DNA of 64,000 bases from Combretum micranthum (Eukaryota > Streptophyta > Magnoliopsida > Myrtales > Combretaceae), in NCBI GenBank assembly GCA_024138025.1, contig JAMXBD010001365.1, positions 124,001 through 188,000 of the forward strand. The letters run 5' to 3'. The first letter of the stretch is position 1. Each line of letters begins with the position of its first letter. Below are positions 1-12,051 of the stretch, piece after piece. Under the pieces are notes generated by a model that worked only from the letters and a program-made list of their open reading frames with translations, did no database searches and had not been told where the DNA came from. A program made the position numbers and the translations under genes.

Positions 1-240
1 ATGTACCAGCTGTTTGCTCGAGTGTTTATGCGTGGAGGAAGCTACTTGTTCGTCCAGTATAGATGCTGCAGCGTGAAGAAGTCTGCTTGTCCTGCGCGTA
101 GAGCAACGGTCCTCTGTTCGTGAAGCATCTTCCAGCGCGCGTGAAGACCCCTTGGTGGAAATTCTGCAGCAGCCGTCCTTCACAATTTGCTACTCATCCT
201 CTGCCTCCAGCGCGTTCCCAATGTCCGTGATTTGCAATCT
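1..240. other. GC-richer segment of unknown nature
   Basis: This edge segment is clearly richer in G and C than the 1.3 kb that follows. It carries the word CGTGAAG or close variants several times and CCAGCGCG twice. A short frame from position 1 stops after 40 codons and resembles nothing I know. It may be the end of a transposon or gene lying left of the window. Confidence 0.3.
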
Positions 241-1589
241 CCACGTGAAGGATTCTGTTCCAGTTCTTATTATTATTATTATTTGCTACATATAATTGAT
301 TAAAATAAATTATTCCATATCAATATATATGTGTATGTATATTTATAACACTTAAGAGTTTTATTCAAATAAAATTATCGTAGTTTCTGTAAAATCTCTA
401 GATTGTTTATACATTCAAATTTTTAATTTAAAGTTTATACGATTAATTATTTTTAGTATTTTAATTTACGCGATTAAATTTTTCAAATTCAATAAATTAA
501 ATTAGGAACCGAGTCCTCATAGATTCACAATTTCCTAACAAGTCTGACAGTGGGTTTGAAATTTTAATTTTTGATCTAGATTAATATTATTGATCAGTAT
601 TAGTATCTATTACGTATTTATAATCTTAGTAAATCCTCTTTAAATTATTGTTTTATACCGATAAGCTCTATTATTAAACTGTATCTTATCGGTTTTGAAA
701 TTTAGAGATACTTCTAATTATATCTTGAACCATCAGTTCAAGATATGAAATCTCGTTTTTAGTATCTATTAAGGTCAAAGAAATTTTTATTCGAGTTTTT
801 CAAGCTACAATTGAGTTTATTACAGTTCATAGATCTATTTTGTTGAATCATATATTTGATATTAGTTTCCCATTTGCCAATTTGTTTATTTTCTAATTCT
901 GAAATTATTGAATGTTATATTGGCAACATAGGATTTTAATTTCTATAATGTATAAATCTTTTCATTATAATATTAGTGTAACTTAATTATTTATTTAAGA
1001 TCTAGATTCTTATATATCAATCTGTTTGTGATCTTATCGTATTTTTTTGTAATTTTAGTGATTTGTTTTTAGTCTATATTTTTATGACTTGTAGGTTATA
1101 AAATTAATCATCTGTTATTGTGATTTATAATTAAGGTTAGCTATGATTTCTTGTTGGACTATTGATCATTTTACCAAATATTATATTTTACTATATAGGA
1201 GTTATTCCTACTAATTTGTTAATAACAACATATTCTATCTAGGCTATTAACATACTAGAAATAGTTTGAACACTATTATTTCATTATTTAACAAGTGTAG
1301 GATTTATTTTCTAAGTATTGAAATTAAGGAAAAAGGATTTAGTAACTTATATTAATGATTGGTTTATCGTCGTTTTAAATTATTTGAGATCATAGAAGTT
1401 TAGTTTTGTAATTCGAAATATTTTTATTGATAACGATTCTTAATCTTTCTAATTATAATCAAGTTCATTCTTTGACATTTTTAAATCGAGAAAAATTTGG
1501 AGTGATTTTTACTACTTATTCCAAATATTCTAAATAATTCTGTATTACATTTTAAGTATTTGTTAAAATTAGGTTACGTAAAATTAAGG
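241..1589. other. AT-rich non-coding stretch, nothing recognised
   Basis: Very AT-rich sequence with a short (ATT)n run near 270-285 and no open frame of note. It lies where the upstream gag and 5' LTR of the following copia element would be expected, but I could not find a match to the 3' LTR-like sequence at 5248-5431. Confidence 0.4.
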
Positions 1590-4500
1590 GGATTACACAC
1601 TATGTCAGATACTAATGATTTTTCAGCCTTCTATTCTAATAAAGATGCTCTTAAATCACAAGTTGAGAAGGATCAAAGGAACAAAAGCAAGTTAATTTGC
1701 AAACATTGTCATGGAGATGGACATTCGGTTGATACTTGTTTCCAACTCCATGGATACCCAGAATGGTATAAAGGGAAACGTTTTGAGAAATTTCCTCTTA
1801 AGTCTGTTGCTAATGTTAATGCTGCATAATTGAAAAGAAGATCTAATTCTTCGTTTGCCACTCCTTTTGATCATTCTTTGGAGACAACTGATGTAGTGAT
1901 AGGAAAGTCGAATGCTATTGATTCTCAAATCTTCCAGCATATGTGTACTAAGATGATGTGCTTATTGGCTGAAAAGAAAGGTGAAAATCTGAATTCCAAC
2001 ACAGCTTTAAACTTGGAATTTGCAAGTATGTTTTCCACTCAAAGAGAACGTTTCAATGTCGTCAATAATAAGATATATTCATGGATAGTTGATTCGGGCG
2101 CAAGTGATCATATGACCCCTTTGCTTCCTTATTCACCCACACTCAAACACTTAAACACCCCATTGTCATCAATCTTCCTGATGGAAGCCATAAATCTATA
2201 TATGAAACAGGGAGAGTCACAATACTACTTGATTTGATCTTAGATAAGGTGTTGTTAGTCCCTGAGTTTACTCACAATCTTTTATTTGTTCACAAGCTTG
2301 TACATGATCAGAAATTACTTGCCATGTTTGATCCTTTTTCATGTCTTTTTCAGGACCCTAGCAGTAAACAAATAGTTGCATCTACTAGAGAGTTGAATGG
2401 ATTATATGTCATGGACTCATCATTACATGAATCTAAGAATTTCTCTTGTAAATCTCTTTGTTGTTCTGAATTTTCTTCTAATAGCCTACACACTTGTAAT
2501 AATTCTGATCTAGCAAAATTGTTTCATGCTAGACTTGGTCGCATTTCTCTTACAAAGTTGAAACATTTGAACATTTGTAATACTTCATTTTTTAAAGACT
2601 ATGTTTATGATGTTTGTCATGAATCTAAGTCTCAGCATTTATCCTTTTCCCGTAGTGATACCAAATCCATGTCTCCTTTTGTTTTGCTCCATCTAAACAT
2701 ATGGGGACCATATCACATGACTTCAATAACAGGAGCTAATTACTTCCTAACCATTTTAGATGATTTTAGTCGATGTACTTGGACTTATATGCTCCGATAT
2801 AAGTCTCAAGCTCCTAAATATCTTTCCAAATTCTTTACACACATTCAAAATCAATTTCGATGTACTCCTAGGATTGTTCGTTCTGATAATGGATTCGAGT
2901 TTATATCCAATGCATGTTAGTCGTTGTTTGATAGCCTAGGAATATTACATCAACGTACCATGGTGTATACCCCACAACAAAATGGCCGAGTAGAACGTAA
3001 ACACATACACCTATTAGACATTGCCCGTGCTCTTAATCTACATGCCAACTTACCCAAAAAAATTTGGAGTGAGTGTATTTTAACCGCTACATACTTGATC
3101 AACTTAATGCCCATTGCTATCCTTGATTGGAAAACTCCTTTTGTATTAATCTTTGGTCATCCACCAGCATACACTCATCTTAGAACTATGGGTTACTTAT
3201 GTTTTGCCAATTCACCTTCTCTTTTCAAAGACAAATTTGACCTACTTGGTATCAAATGTACTTTTCTAGGATATAATTAAGGACAAAAAGGATATAAACT
3301 GTTTGATCTTACTAGTAAACGAATATTTCTTAGCCAAGATGTTATTTTTCATGAAACACATTTCCCTTATAAAGAATTTGTTTTGCAACAGACTTCTTCT
3401 CTTCCTACTATTGAAGTTCCACATGTCCTCCTTGATGAATTGATCTTAATCCGATTCCTCCTTCAGTTCCTGTCTCCCATACACCTGATCCGTTTGTCGT
3501 TTCAGAATAACATAGGAGTACAAGAATCAGACGACCTCCACAATGGCTTAATGACTATGTCCATTCTCTTCATTTAGCATCTTCATCTAATGCAACTATA
3601 TCTTTACCTATTGTTATACACAATACTGCTCATCCTTTTAACCTTTCACATTTTCTTGCATATCCATCTGATTACCGTGCATCACTTGCCAATGTTTTAA
3701 CTATTCCTGAACCTTCCAATTATTTACAAGCAATTGAACATCCTGAGTGGATTCAAGCAATGGAGCAAGAACTTAATGCTTTAGATGATAATAAGACTTG
3801 GGAACTTACTGAGTTACCTCATGGAAAGAAGCCTATAGGCTGTAAATGGGTCTACAAGGTGAAATATACCCTAGATGGTAAGGTGGATCGTTACAAGACT
3901 CGTCTTGTAGCGAAGGGTTATACACAACGTGAAGGGCAAGATTATAATGATACTTTTTCTCCAGTTGCAAAGTTGGGAACTGTGAGGATTTTGTTGGCTG
4001 TAGCAAGTGCTAAATGTTGGCCTATTCACCAAATTGATATCAATAACGCTTTTCTTCATGGATATTTGGATGAGGAACTATATATGACACCGCCTGAAGG
4101 TTATATTAGTGTTAAGCCTGGTCAAGTTTGTAGATTGAAGAGGTCTCTTTATGGACTCAAATAGGCTTCTAGACAATAAAACTTGGAAATTACTCAATTT
4201 TTGCTTCAGCAAAGTTTTTCTCAGTCTAAGAGTGATTATTCACTCTTCACACCTGATGATTCTAATGGTTTCCTCATCATATTACTTTATGTCGATGATA
4301 TGCTTATCACTGGAAATAATGAGGATTGTATTCACACAGTAAAACATTTGCTTCATTCCAAGTTCACTATTAAGGATCTTGGTCATGCTAGATTCTTTCT
4401 TGGCCTCAAGATTTGTCGAACGTTGTCTGGACTCTTAATCAATCAACACAAATACATCTTGGATATTCTGTCCGATGCTGGTCTGTCTGGTGCACGTCCA

Positions 4501-5239
4501 GCTCCAGTTCCTTTACCCACTAGTGTCAAGCTGCATAAGGATTCAGGTGCTTTTATTCCTAATCCTGCCTTCTATCGTCGCATCTTAGGCCGTTTATTAT
4601 ATCTTACATTAACACGTCTGGATCTCTCTTTTGTTGTTCATCGGTTAAGCTAATTTTTGTTTGATCCACGTCATGATCACTTGGAAGCCTTGTTCCATGT
4701 TTTGCGTTACTTAAAGGGCTCTGTTTCATTAGGGCTTTATTTTCCTTCGGATAATCCTCTTACTGTTCATGGTTATGCGAATTCTGATTGGGGGGGCATG
4801 TATTGATGATAAAAAATTTGTGAGTGGGTTTTGTATTTTACTTAGAAATGCTCTTCTCTCCTGGAAAACAAAGAAGTAGTCTACTGTATCAACTTCCACA
4901 ACTGAAGTCGAGTATAGATGTCTTGCAACTGCCATTAAGGAAATCAAATGGGTCACTTATATTTTAAAGGACTTGGGAGTGAATGTTGTTCTGCCTATTT
5001 CCCTTGCTTGTGACACTAAATCAGCCATCCAAATTGTAGCTAATCCGTGTTATCATGGACGAACTAAACACATTGATATTGATATTCATGTCACTCGAGA
5101 TCAAATTGCAGCTGGTTTTCTTCGTTTATTCCATGTTCCTAGTCGTTTACAATTGGCTGATATGTTTACTAAATCAATTGCAGCTCATTCTTTACAATTC
5201 TTTTGTACCAAGCTGGGTCTTCGGCAAGACCCACCTTAA
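1590..5239 (+). pseudogene. copia gag-pol polyprotein, disrupted
   Basis: Remnant of a retrotransposon polyprotein. Visible landmarks are a CX2CX4HX4C knuckle (CKHCHGDGHSVDTC, about 1698-1740), the protease motif DSGASDH (about 2091), integrase segments around LDDFSR (about 2755), SDNGFEF (about 2883) and QQNGRVERKH (about 2975), reverse transcriptase from [12 protein letters not shown] (about 3750) with YVDDMLITG (about 4289), and RNase H with CDTKSAIQI (about 5008) and LADMFTKS near the end. The coding sequence is broken by in-frame stops, for example at 1827-1829, 2918-2920, 3278-3280 and 4162-4164. There are also several frame changes, for example near 2230, between 3280 and 3760, and between 4653 and 4973. 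Domain order (integrase before reverse transcriptase) identifies Ty1/copia rather than Ty3/gypsy. It cannot make a functional product. Confidence 0.9.
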
Positions 5240-5247
5240 GGGGCGGA

Positions 5248-5431
5248 TGTGAGAATAGTTATATTTATTTTATTCTTCTTACCCTGTTATACATAGAAGA
5301 ATAGGTATTCTTTTTATAGGGATGGCTTTTCATAAAAGTTTGTTTTCTTTCCTGTATATATACTCTGTTTTATCCTCTTATCTTTCCTAATGGAGAAATA
5401 CTCTATTTCTCTTTTCTCTCTTCCATATACA
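5248..5431 (+). repeat. Putative 3' LTR of the copia element
   Basis: It begins TGTGAGAATAG directly after the polypurine-like run and contains a pyrimidine-rich, TATA-containing stretch. I end it at the CA at 5430-5431. Without a 5' partner the exact end is a guess. The duplicated block around RLK1 begins about 30 bp downstream. Confidence 0.45.
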
Positions 5432-5460
5432 TATTGTTCGATATCTTAAATTCCTCAAAA

Positions 5461-8180
5461 TAGCAATTCCTTTTCTTTTAAAAGGAAGGAATATAAATTC
5501 TTTTGAATCATAAATTTTTTATGACTAGGGTACTTTTAACAAATTGTTGTTAGCTCTAGTTTGGAATAGGGAGAAAGCGTCTGGACTGGACTTTAATGTA
5601 TGATAAGCATGCAAAACAAAACACTGATAATCCAATCATTTGTTTATTTTGTCCCATTTCTTTAGTTTATAAAAAGAAACAAAATAAGAAAAAAAAGTGT
5701 AAAATATAAATGTAAACAAAAAGAGAAGATAAGAACAGATTTCATTAATGTTTTATAGATTTGCATCCATTTGCAATAAAAAATAAATTAATAAATGAAA
5801 CATATCAAATTAAACAATGTATCAAACTTGTAAATAGTTCATATGTTGTAAAAAAGAAATAGAAAACTAGTGAATACTCTACAAGTTGTCAAGTAGAAAT
5901 AATAAACTTGTAAAAATTTCATAGGTTATAATATGTATATTTATATGACAAACTTGTAAATATTCTTTACACTGTAAATATATAAATAGCAAATTTGTAC
6001 ATATTCCTATGTCGTAAAAAAAAAAGAAAAAATAAATAAATAAGAAAAACAAACTTGTACATATTCCATTGGTTGCGTGTGTGTGTATATATATATCGCA
6101 AACTTGTGAATATTTCTATAGGTTGTTAATGAAAACAAAAAAAATAGCAAGCTTGTAAACTATAAGGACTACTTTTTGTATAACTTTTTTCATTTTATGA
6201 AGTAATACTTTCACAGGTTCATTAGTCAAAGTCACTTTCTATATACTTGCCATAGATCATCAATGTTGATCATTACTTTGAATTTTGGACTTAGAAATAT
6301 TCCTTCGTAGGAAGGTTCATTCTCTTTTTAATAAAATTTGTTATTGAATTTGCAGACATTTGTAACTTTATCAATAGCTTTTCCATAAAGAGAGGTCTTG
6401 GGACTTTTTAATTTGGCAAAAGCGAGAAGTTTTGGAAACTTTTGTTTATTCAACGGTAACAGAGGCAAAAAAATCCTAGGACCATTCCATTTGTTCGGTC
6501 TGGCTTAACTAGAAAGGTCTGTTGGATGTGACATACTAATTTTTCTTCTAGGTGCGAATGAGTTCACATTTTTCAAAATAATTTTCTTAAGTCAAGCTAT
6601 TGTTACGTTCTCAATTCTCTATACACTTTCATGATTATGATAAATGGTAAACTAATGTAATTTGTATTTTGTTTGGTTGTTTATTGTATTAGTTATTTAA
6701 GTTATATGCAGTGTGGCATTGTATTTTTATATATGGGATGATCCATACTAGGTGTGTTTCATATTCATTATCATGTCGTGATGTGGATGACAACTATTAT
6801 GATTTATGACTATATGGATTAAGATTTATATGTCCTTAAAGAAACCCATACTAGTGATGTATTAGAAGATGCTTACTATGACTATATAGGATAATGTTTT
6901 GTTCTATTTAGTTTTTGTATGAAAATGTAGAATAATGTCATTAATCTTGATTTTAGTTTGGTTTTGTTAAAACTCTATCTTTGAGGATTTATATAATAAC
7001 TTTCGGAGATTGAGATATTTTGAGAAGTTTAGAAGTTTTATTCGTTGTTTCGGTGATTTATAGATTCTAATGTATCCATATATACATGTGTTTTGGTACG
7101 TAGATACATTGAACCTGTTGGCATAAGATGCAACTGAAGTTTACTAAATAGTTCGCCATGATTTCTTGTAGCAAATCACATATGAACAAATAGAAAAACA
7201 TTTAACTTGCCGTTGAAAAGTTTTTTTTTCACATAACAACATCCACGACGATTACGTAAGGATTAGTTTGCAACATCATGATAAGCATCAAAGACTATGG
7301 AGGAAAAGTCAAGGATAATCTCTGTTTTCTTTTTCTTCTTTTAGCTTTTTCATTCGTAGTCGCGGCCACCGTGTCGGTTGACCGTTGTGATGTAGACAAG
7401 CATTAAAAAATCATATATTATTGACAAGCACAGCACAATACGATTTGGTCTTTTCCCATCCGTCTCCCGTTTTTTCCTTCTCTGGCAACAAACAATTTCG
7501 CTTTCCAGAGGAAAAAAGAAAAAATATTTTCTCGAATTGTCTATAAGCTAAAATAAAGTGTATTAAATAGAAATTTATTTGTTGACCAAAAAACGCTTTC
7601 ACATTCTTGTACTTCTACTTATTTTTGGCTTTAAATATTTTGAGATTTAAAAATAGATACCACCTTATTAATGTATTTAAAGGGATTATTCAATACAATT
7701 ATGTAAATCCAATGCATAATTCTTTAGTAGAAGATAAAATTTTAAAAGCAGCCTCTCAAACAAAAGTAAAAAGAAATGAATATTTTGTATCTAAACACGA
7801 AATTCTAATTTTATAAACGAAAAAAAAAAGAGTTTTTTTTCTTTCTATTTTTTCAAATTGTCATTAACGATTCAATTTTTTTAATTAAATTCCATACTAT
7901 TATACATGTCATTAAATGTATATCTGTCAATAACATCGTTAATGAATTAAACATACTTTTTTTTTTTATTCTTTAAAGAACAAAATAGTTGTGTAGGGAT
8001 TAAAGAAAGATTGTGTATGAAGATATATGGCATATAAATATATAATTTTAAAGATAAAAATGTTAAACACACACGGCGCAATCAAATCATCCAGGAATGT
8101 ACCTTGTAATTTAGCTGAGCAAGCAACCACCAGGCAAAATTTTCTGAGTTCACACTGCTTTACGATAGATGCAACTAAAA
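5461..8180. other. AT-rich 5' flank of RLK1, no gene
   Basis: Non-coding sequence shared with 22733-25800. It contains repeated short phrases of the type 'AAACTTGTAAATATTC' between about 5820 and 6170, A-rich runs and a short TG/TA run near 6077-6098. A diverged relative of part of it (about 6640-6890) seems to recur at 11480-11720. No open frame of the region resembles a known protein. Confidence 0.6.
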
Positions 8181-8308
8181 ATGGGAAGCCTATAATTTAC
8201 ATAGGCGCTCACTATTCTTTATCTTAGAATAATGCAAGTTGAGCCTGCAGTCGGCTTCATCCTCGCCTCTAACACTGCATCCACTCAGATCTGATTCATC
8301 AAACAAAC
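8180..8308 (+). promoter_or_regulatory. Putative core promoter and 5' UTR of RLK1
   Basis: A TATA-like word (CCTATAATTTAC, about 8188-8199) lies roughly 115 bp before the start codon. The last 70 bp, from about GAGCCTGCAGTCGGCTTCATCC onward, are conserved in front of RLK2, and more weakly in front of RLK3 as 'CTTCATCC...TAACACT'. That fits a shared 5' UTR. The transcription start cannot be fixed from sequence alone. Confidence 0.35.
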
Positions 8309-10753
8309 ATGATGTCTCCACCCTTTTCTTTCTTCTCCTTTATTGTCCTCATAGTGATAATCTTCCTTACATCTCCTCATTACACTTCTTCGTCTCTCCC
8401 GTCACTGCCCAAAGGTTCCTCGCTCTCCGTAGAGAACCCAAATGACGTCATCACCTCACCAAACGGAACCTTCACTGCCGGCTTCTATCCTGTAGGCCAA
8501 AACGCATACGCCTTCGCCGTTTGGTTCAGCAAGCCTGCATGCAAAGCTAGCGATTGCACCCTCGTCTGGATGGCCAACCGTAACGACCCAGTTAACGGAA
8601 AACGCTCCAAACTCTCCCTCCTCCGTACCGGCAACCTCGTACTCACCGATGCTAACACTTCCACTTTTTGGTCATCCAACACTGAATCTCGCATTCCTGT
8701 CCAGTTAAGCCTCAAGGAAAGCGGGAACCTAGTCTTGACGGATTCTAGTGGTGATATCATTTGGCAGAGCTTTGATTCGCCCACTGATACATTGCTTCCT
8801 ACACAGACAATTAATAGGAACACGATCGTTGTTTCTTCCCGAGGTAATGGGAATTACTCATCTGGATTTTATCGGCTTTACTTTGATAATGATAATAGTC
8901 TTCGTTTACTATTTGATGGCCCTTCCACATCAAGTGTTTACTGGCCTTATCCTTGGTTCATTATGAAGGATGTCCGGTTTGTTTTCAATTCCAGTAGAGT
9001 TGCGGTTCTTGATTCATTAGGTCATTTTACGAGTTCTGATAGGTTTGAGTTTAACGCGTCTGATTATGGGATTGCTGTTCAGAGAAGATTAACTGTTGAT
9101 TCTGATGGAATTTTGAGGCTTTATAGTAGAAGTGAGCAAGAGGGAAGTGGTAATAATTGGAATGTTACTTGGCAATCATTTTCTATCTCTTGTTTTGTTC
9201 TCGGTGTTTGTGGCAGCAATAGTTTGTGTAGTTATGATCCTCACAATGGTAGGAGTTGTTCTTGTCTTCCAGGGTACAAGAGAGTTGACCGTAACGATTG
9301 GTCTATCGGGTGTGAACCGGATTTTGAAACGGCAAATGTTTGTAATGTGAGCAATGCTCATTTTGTTAAATTGCTGTATAGTGATTTTTATGGTTATGAT
9401 TATTACACTAGTTTAAATGTTACCTTAGAGAAGTGTAAGGAATTGTGCTTGAATCAGTGTAGTTGCAGGGGAATTCAGTATAGTTTGGATTCTTCAAGGG
9501 GTGTTGTAAACAGATGTTTTTTGAAGAGCGAGTTACTAAACGGTCATAACCTACCGAGTTTCACAGGTGAGTTCTATATTAAAGTGCCCAAATCTGTCAG
9601 TTTTCCACAAGAGATGCTGGAGAGAAGAACCCGATATTCTTCTCCAATTTGTACTGGTGCTATAAATGCTACGATAGACCGAAATTATCCACAAAGAAAG
9701 AACAGTGCCATTTTGAACTTCATGCTTTGGTTGGCAATTGCAGGTGGTGGGGTTGAAATTGTAATTGTGCTTTTTTTCTGGTTCTTTTTCTTTAGAAACC
9801 AGCTGGACATAACTGTAGCAAGCCAGGGGTACATTCTAGCTGCTACTGGGTTCAGTAGATTCACTTATGCTATGCTCAAGAAAGCAACAAAGAAATTTAG
9901 TAAAGAAATTGGGAGAGGAGCTGGAGGAATCGTGTACAAAGGTGTGTTGCCTGATGGCAGAATAGCAGCAATCAAGCTCTTGAATGATGCTACCACTGGG
10001 GAGGCTGATTTTCTAGCTGAAGCAAGCACAATTGGGAAGTTAAACCACATGAATTTGATAGAAATGTGGGGTTACTGTGCTGAGGGTAAGCATAGGCTTT
10101 TAGTATATGAGTACATGGAACATGGGTCATTAGCTGAGAATCTCTCATCTCTCGAACTTGATTGGAAGAGGAGATTCGATATTGCTGTTGGTACAGCGAA
10201 GGGGCTAGCTTATTTACATGAAGAGTGCTTGGAATGGGTTTTACATTGTGATGTGAAGCCTCAAAATATTCTCCTAGACTCCAATTACCAACCCAAAGTC
10301 GCTGATTTTGGGCTGTCCAAACTAATGGATAGAGGCAAACGGAATTCAAGCTTTTCCAGGATTCGTGGAACCCGAGGTTACATGGCTCCTGAGTGGGTTT
10401 CGAATCTGCCAATTACTTCAAAGGTGGATGTTTATAGCTATGGAATCGTTATGTTGGAGTTAGCCACAGGAAAGAACCCAGTTAGCAGCATCCCCTCCTT
10501 GGAGAGTGGAGAGGCAATGCACATAGAACTAGTTACTTGGGTGAGAAACATGATGCAAAAATCGAGTACAAAGGGTTTGAGTTTAGAAGAGATGATTGAT
10601 CCAGCATTAAACGGAAACTACGATAGGGAAAAGATGGAAGTCTTGATTGAGGTGGCCCTAGAATGTGTGAAGGAAGATAAAGATGCAAGACCTACTATGA
10701 GCCAAGTCGTGGAAATGCTACAGAGGCATGGACAAGAGAATGACAATAATTGA
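8309..10753 (+). CDS. G-type lectin S-domain receptor-like kinase, ZmPK1-like (RLK1), intact
   Basis: A single-exon gene of 814 codons for a plasma-membrane receptor kinase. The signal peptide is about residues 1-28 (hydrophobic 11-20). A B-lectin domain spans about 40-155 (motifs WMANRNDPV, GNLVL, WQSFDSPTDTLLP). A Cys-rich EGF-like stretch lies at about 295-335, with C295, C301, C307, C317, C319 and C335. A PAN-like domain spans about 345-425, and the transmembrane helix about 468-495. The kinase domain spans about 530-800. Its glycine loop is GRGAGGIVYKG (535-545), with K556, E571, HCD 646-648, DFG 666-668 and APE 693-695. HCD in place of HRD makes it a non-RD kinase, a class often linked to immune signalling. 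Lack of introns and domain order fit the ZmPK1/SD-2 group. Two ATGs are adjacent at 8309 and 8312 and either may be used. The ligand is unknown. Confidence 0.95.
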   Translation: MMSPPFSFFSFIVLIVIIFLTSPHYTSSSLPSLPKGSSLSVENPNDVITSPNGTFTAGFYPVGQNAYAFAVWFSKPACKASDCTLVWMANRNDPVNGKRSKLSLLRTGNLVLTDANTSTFWSSNTESRIPVQLSLKESGNLVLTDSSGDIIWQSFDSPTDTLLPTQTINRNTIVVSSRGNGNYSSGFYRLYFDNDNSLRLLFDGPSTSSVYWPYPWFIMKDVRFVFNSSRVAVLDSLGHFTSSDRFEFNASDYGIAVQRRLTVDSDGILRLYSRSEQEGSGNNWNVTWQSFSISCFVLGVCGSNSLCSYDPHNGRSCSCLPGYKRVDRNDWSIGCEPDFETANVCNVSNAHFVKLLYSDFYGYDYYTSLNVTLEKCKELCLNQCSCRGIQYSLDSSRGVVNRCFLKSELLNGHNLPSFTGEFYIKVPKSVSFPQEMLERRTRYSSPICTGAINATIDRNYPQRKNSAILNFMLWLAIAGGGVEIVIVLFFWFFFFRNQLDITVASQGYILAATGFSRFTYAMLKKATKKFSKEIGRGAGGIVYKGVLPDGRIAAIKLLNDATTGEADFLAEASTIGKLNHMNLIEMWGYCAEGKHRLLVYEYMEHGSLAENLSSLELDWKRRFDIAVGTAKGLAYLHEECLEWVLHCDVKPQNILLDSNYQPKVADFGLSKLMDRGKRNSSFSRIRGTRGYMAPEWVSNLPITSKVDVYSYGIVMLELATGKNPVSSIPSLESGEAMHIELVTWVRNMMQKSSTKGLSLEEMIDPALNGNYDREKMEVLIEVALECVKEDKDARPTMSQVVEMLQRHGQENDNN

Positions 10754-11895
10754 GGTTGCAGAGTCAATTTGTGAGCATATATCTTCGGTAATCATACCAT
10801 ACCATTCAGCTTTTATTTGTATTGTCTTTTAGCTAGGGATGCTAATTGATTTCAATCAGATTGTGCATTGTCTTCTAAGTTATCGCACAATGTTAACATG
10901 CACCAAGATCATATGCTACATTGCTTAAGTTTCCCATGCAAGGCAAAATATAATCTTCTTTTAAAAGGGTCTAACACAAATGTATAAATCGATTATGTTT
11001 TTTTTTTTTTTTTATATACATTACATATATATAAGAGGAATAGTAGCTACTTTACTAGATATTGATTTTTAGATGCTGACAAATTGAGTTTGAAGTCATT
11101 CCTTTATTTGTTCAATGCTTTCTTTAACACCTTTCCTCTTCGAATCTCCACTAATTGTAGCAATAATTGTACCAAAGATCAATGACAAAGTTTTATATTT
11201 GTTAACACTTTTAAAATGGTGGATCCATATTTTAAAAATTGTACTCCAAGAACCCCTTCTACACTTTTTATTTTATAAAATGACTTCTAATGATTCATTG
11301 TTATATAGACACTTTTAAAATAAAACTTTAGAGTATATATATGAGTTTACATTTTTGAACCCTAAATCTAGGGTGCGTAAAAAGGATGCTTGCTATTAGG
11401 ATCAAACTCCAAGGTGCATAATATGGTTCGCACTTCTAGCATTAACTTTAGGTATCTAGTTTGAATCGATATATTTTCCCTTCTAGTTAATGCTATATTA
11501 TAATAGCCAATACTTTGTCGATTGATTGATTGTTGCATTAGTTTAACTAAGTTATATGTGGTTTGACATCATATGAGTTTGCATGTAATAGTCTTTACTA
11601 GGTTTTACCACTCATCTATTAGGGATTTTCTTTTTCAAGTGATGATGGTGATGCACTAAATTGATATGATTATATGAGATATGACATGTTCATTGATGAT
11701 AGGACCGATGCTAGTTATGTTGATGATGATGATGGCACCCTTATTTGAGAGATTTGTTCTTATTTCATATTTCCATTGGAATTTCACAAGTACATCGGTT
11801 TTCTTCATGTTTCTGGGTGTTTTGTAGAAACTTTTATCAATGACTTAGATAACATTTTGTTATTTTAATGAGAATCTTTCAATGAATTTTATATT
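10754..11895. other. RLK1 3' flank and AT-rich spacer
   Basis: The first 140 bp are shared with the RLK2 3' flank and probably include the 3' UTR. The rest holds a poly-T run (about 10999-11013) and, at 11480-11720, a weakly preserved match to 6640-6890 in the RLK1 5' flank. I see no gene. Confidence 0.5.
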
Positions 11896-12051
11896 CACTA
11901 CAAGAAAATAAACTTTAGAGATAAAAATTTTATGGTGGAAAATTAATATAATAACTTCTATTTCTGCAAATAAAATTAGCAATAATGATTTTTGAGAAAT
12001 TTAGTTTTAGAGGTAGAAATTTTATCTTTAAAACCTAGTTTTCTTGTAATG
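11896..12051. mobile_element. CACTA-like MITE, 156 bp
   Basis: It begins CACTACAAGAAAA and ends TTTTCTTGTAATG, which are inverted repeats of each other with one mismatch in 13. CACTACAAGAAA is the typical terminus of plant CACTA (En/Spm) elements. The interior has further inverted similarity (ACTTTAGAGATAAAAATTTT against AAATTTTATCTTTAAAA). The flanking 3-bp target sites (ATT and CAT) do not match, so the duplication is lost or the end is slightly misplaced. It has no coding capacity. Confidence 0.7.

Larger units (their letters stand above)
1590..5431 (+). mobile_element. Degenerate Ty1/copia LTR retrotransposon, 5' truncated
   Basis: The domains run in copia order: gag zinc knuckle, protease, integrase, reverse transcriptase, RNase H. 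The polyprotein is followed by a purine run (AAGGGGCGGA at 5238-5247) that fits a polypurine tract, and by a short TG...CA segment that fits a 3' LTR. Recognisable homology begins inside gag and no 5' LTR was found, so the element is 5' truncated or its 5' part has decayed. Many stops and frameshifts show that it is old. Confidence 0.85.
5461..10891. repeat. Segmental duplication unit A (contains RLK1)
   Basis: This block matches 22733-34241 collinearly. The match starts at an AATTCCTTTT word near 5461 and 22733, continues through the non-coding 5' flank and the receptor-kinase gene, and ends just after the 3' word AAGTTATCGCACAA (10891 and 34241). After subtracting two later insertions, unit B is about 5.1 kb against 5.4 kb here. 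Part of the excess is about 210 bp (7135-7345) that unit B lacks. Confidence 0.85.

Noticed and set aside
8485..10412. Antisense and off-frame open frames inside RLK1 (and similar ones in RLK2 and RLK3)
   Set aside because: They recur at the same places in all three paralogues because the sense codons constrain the opposite strand. None has a recognisable domain.
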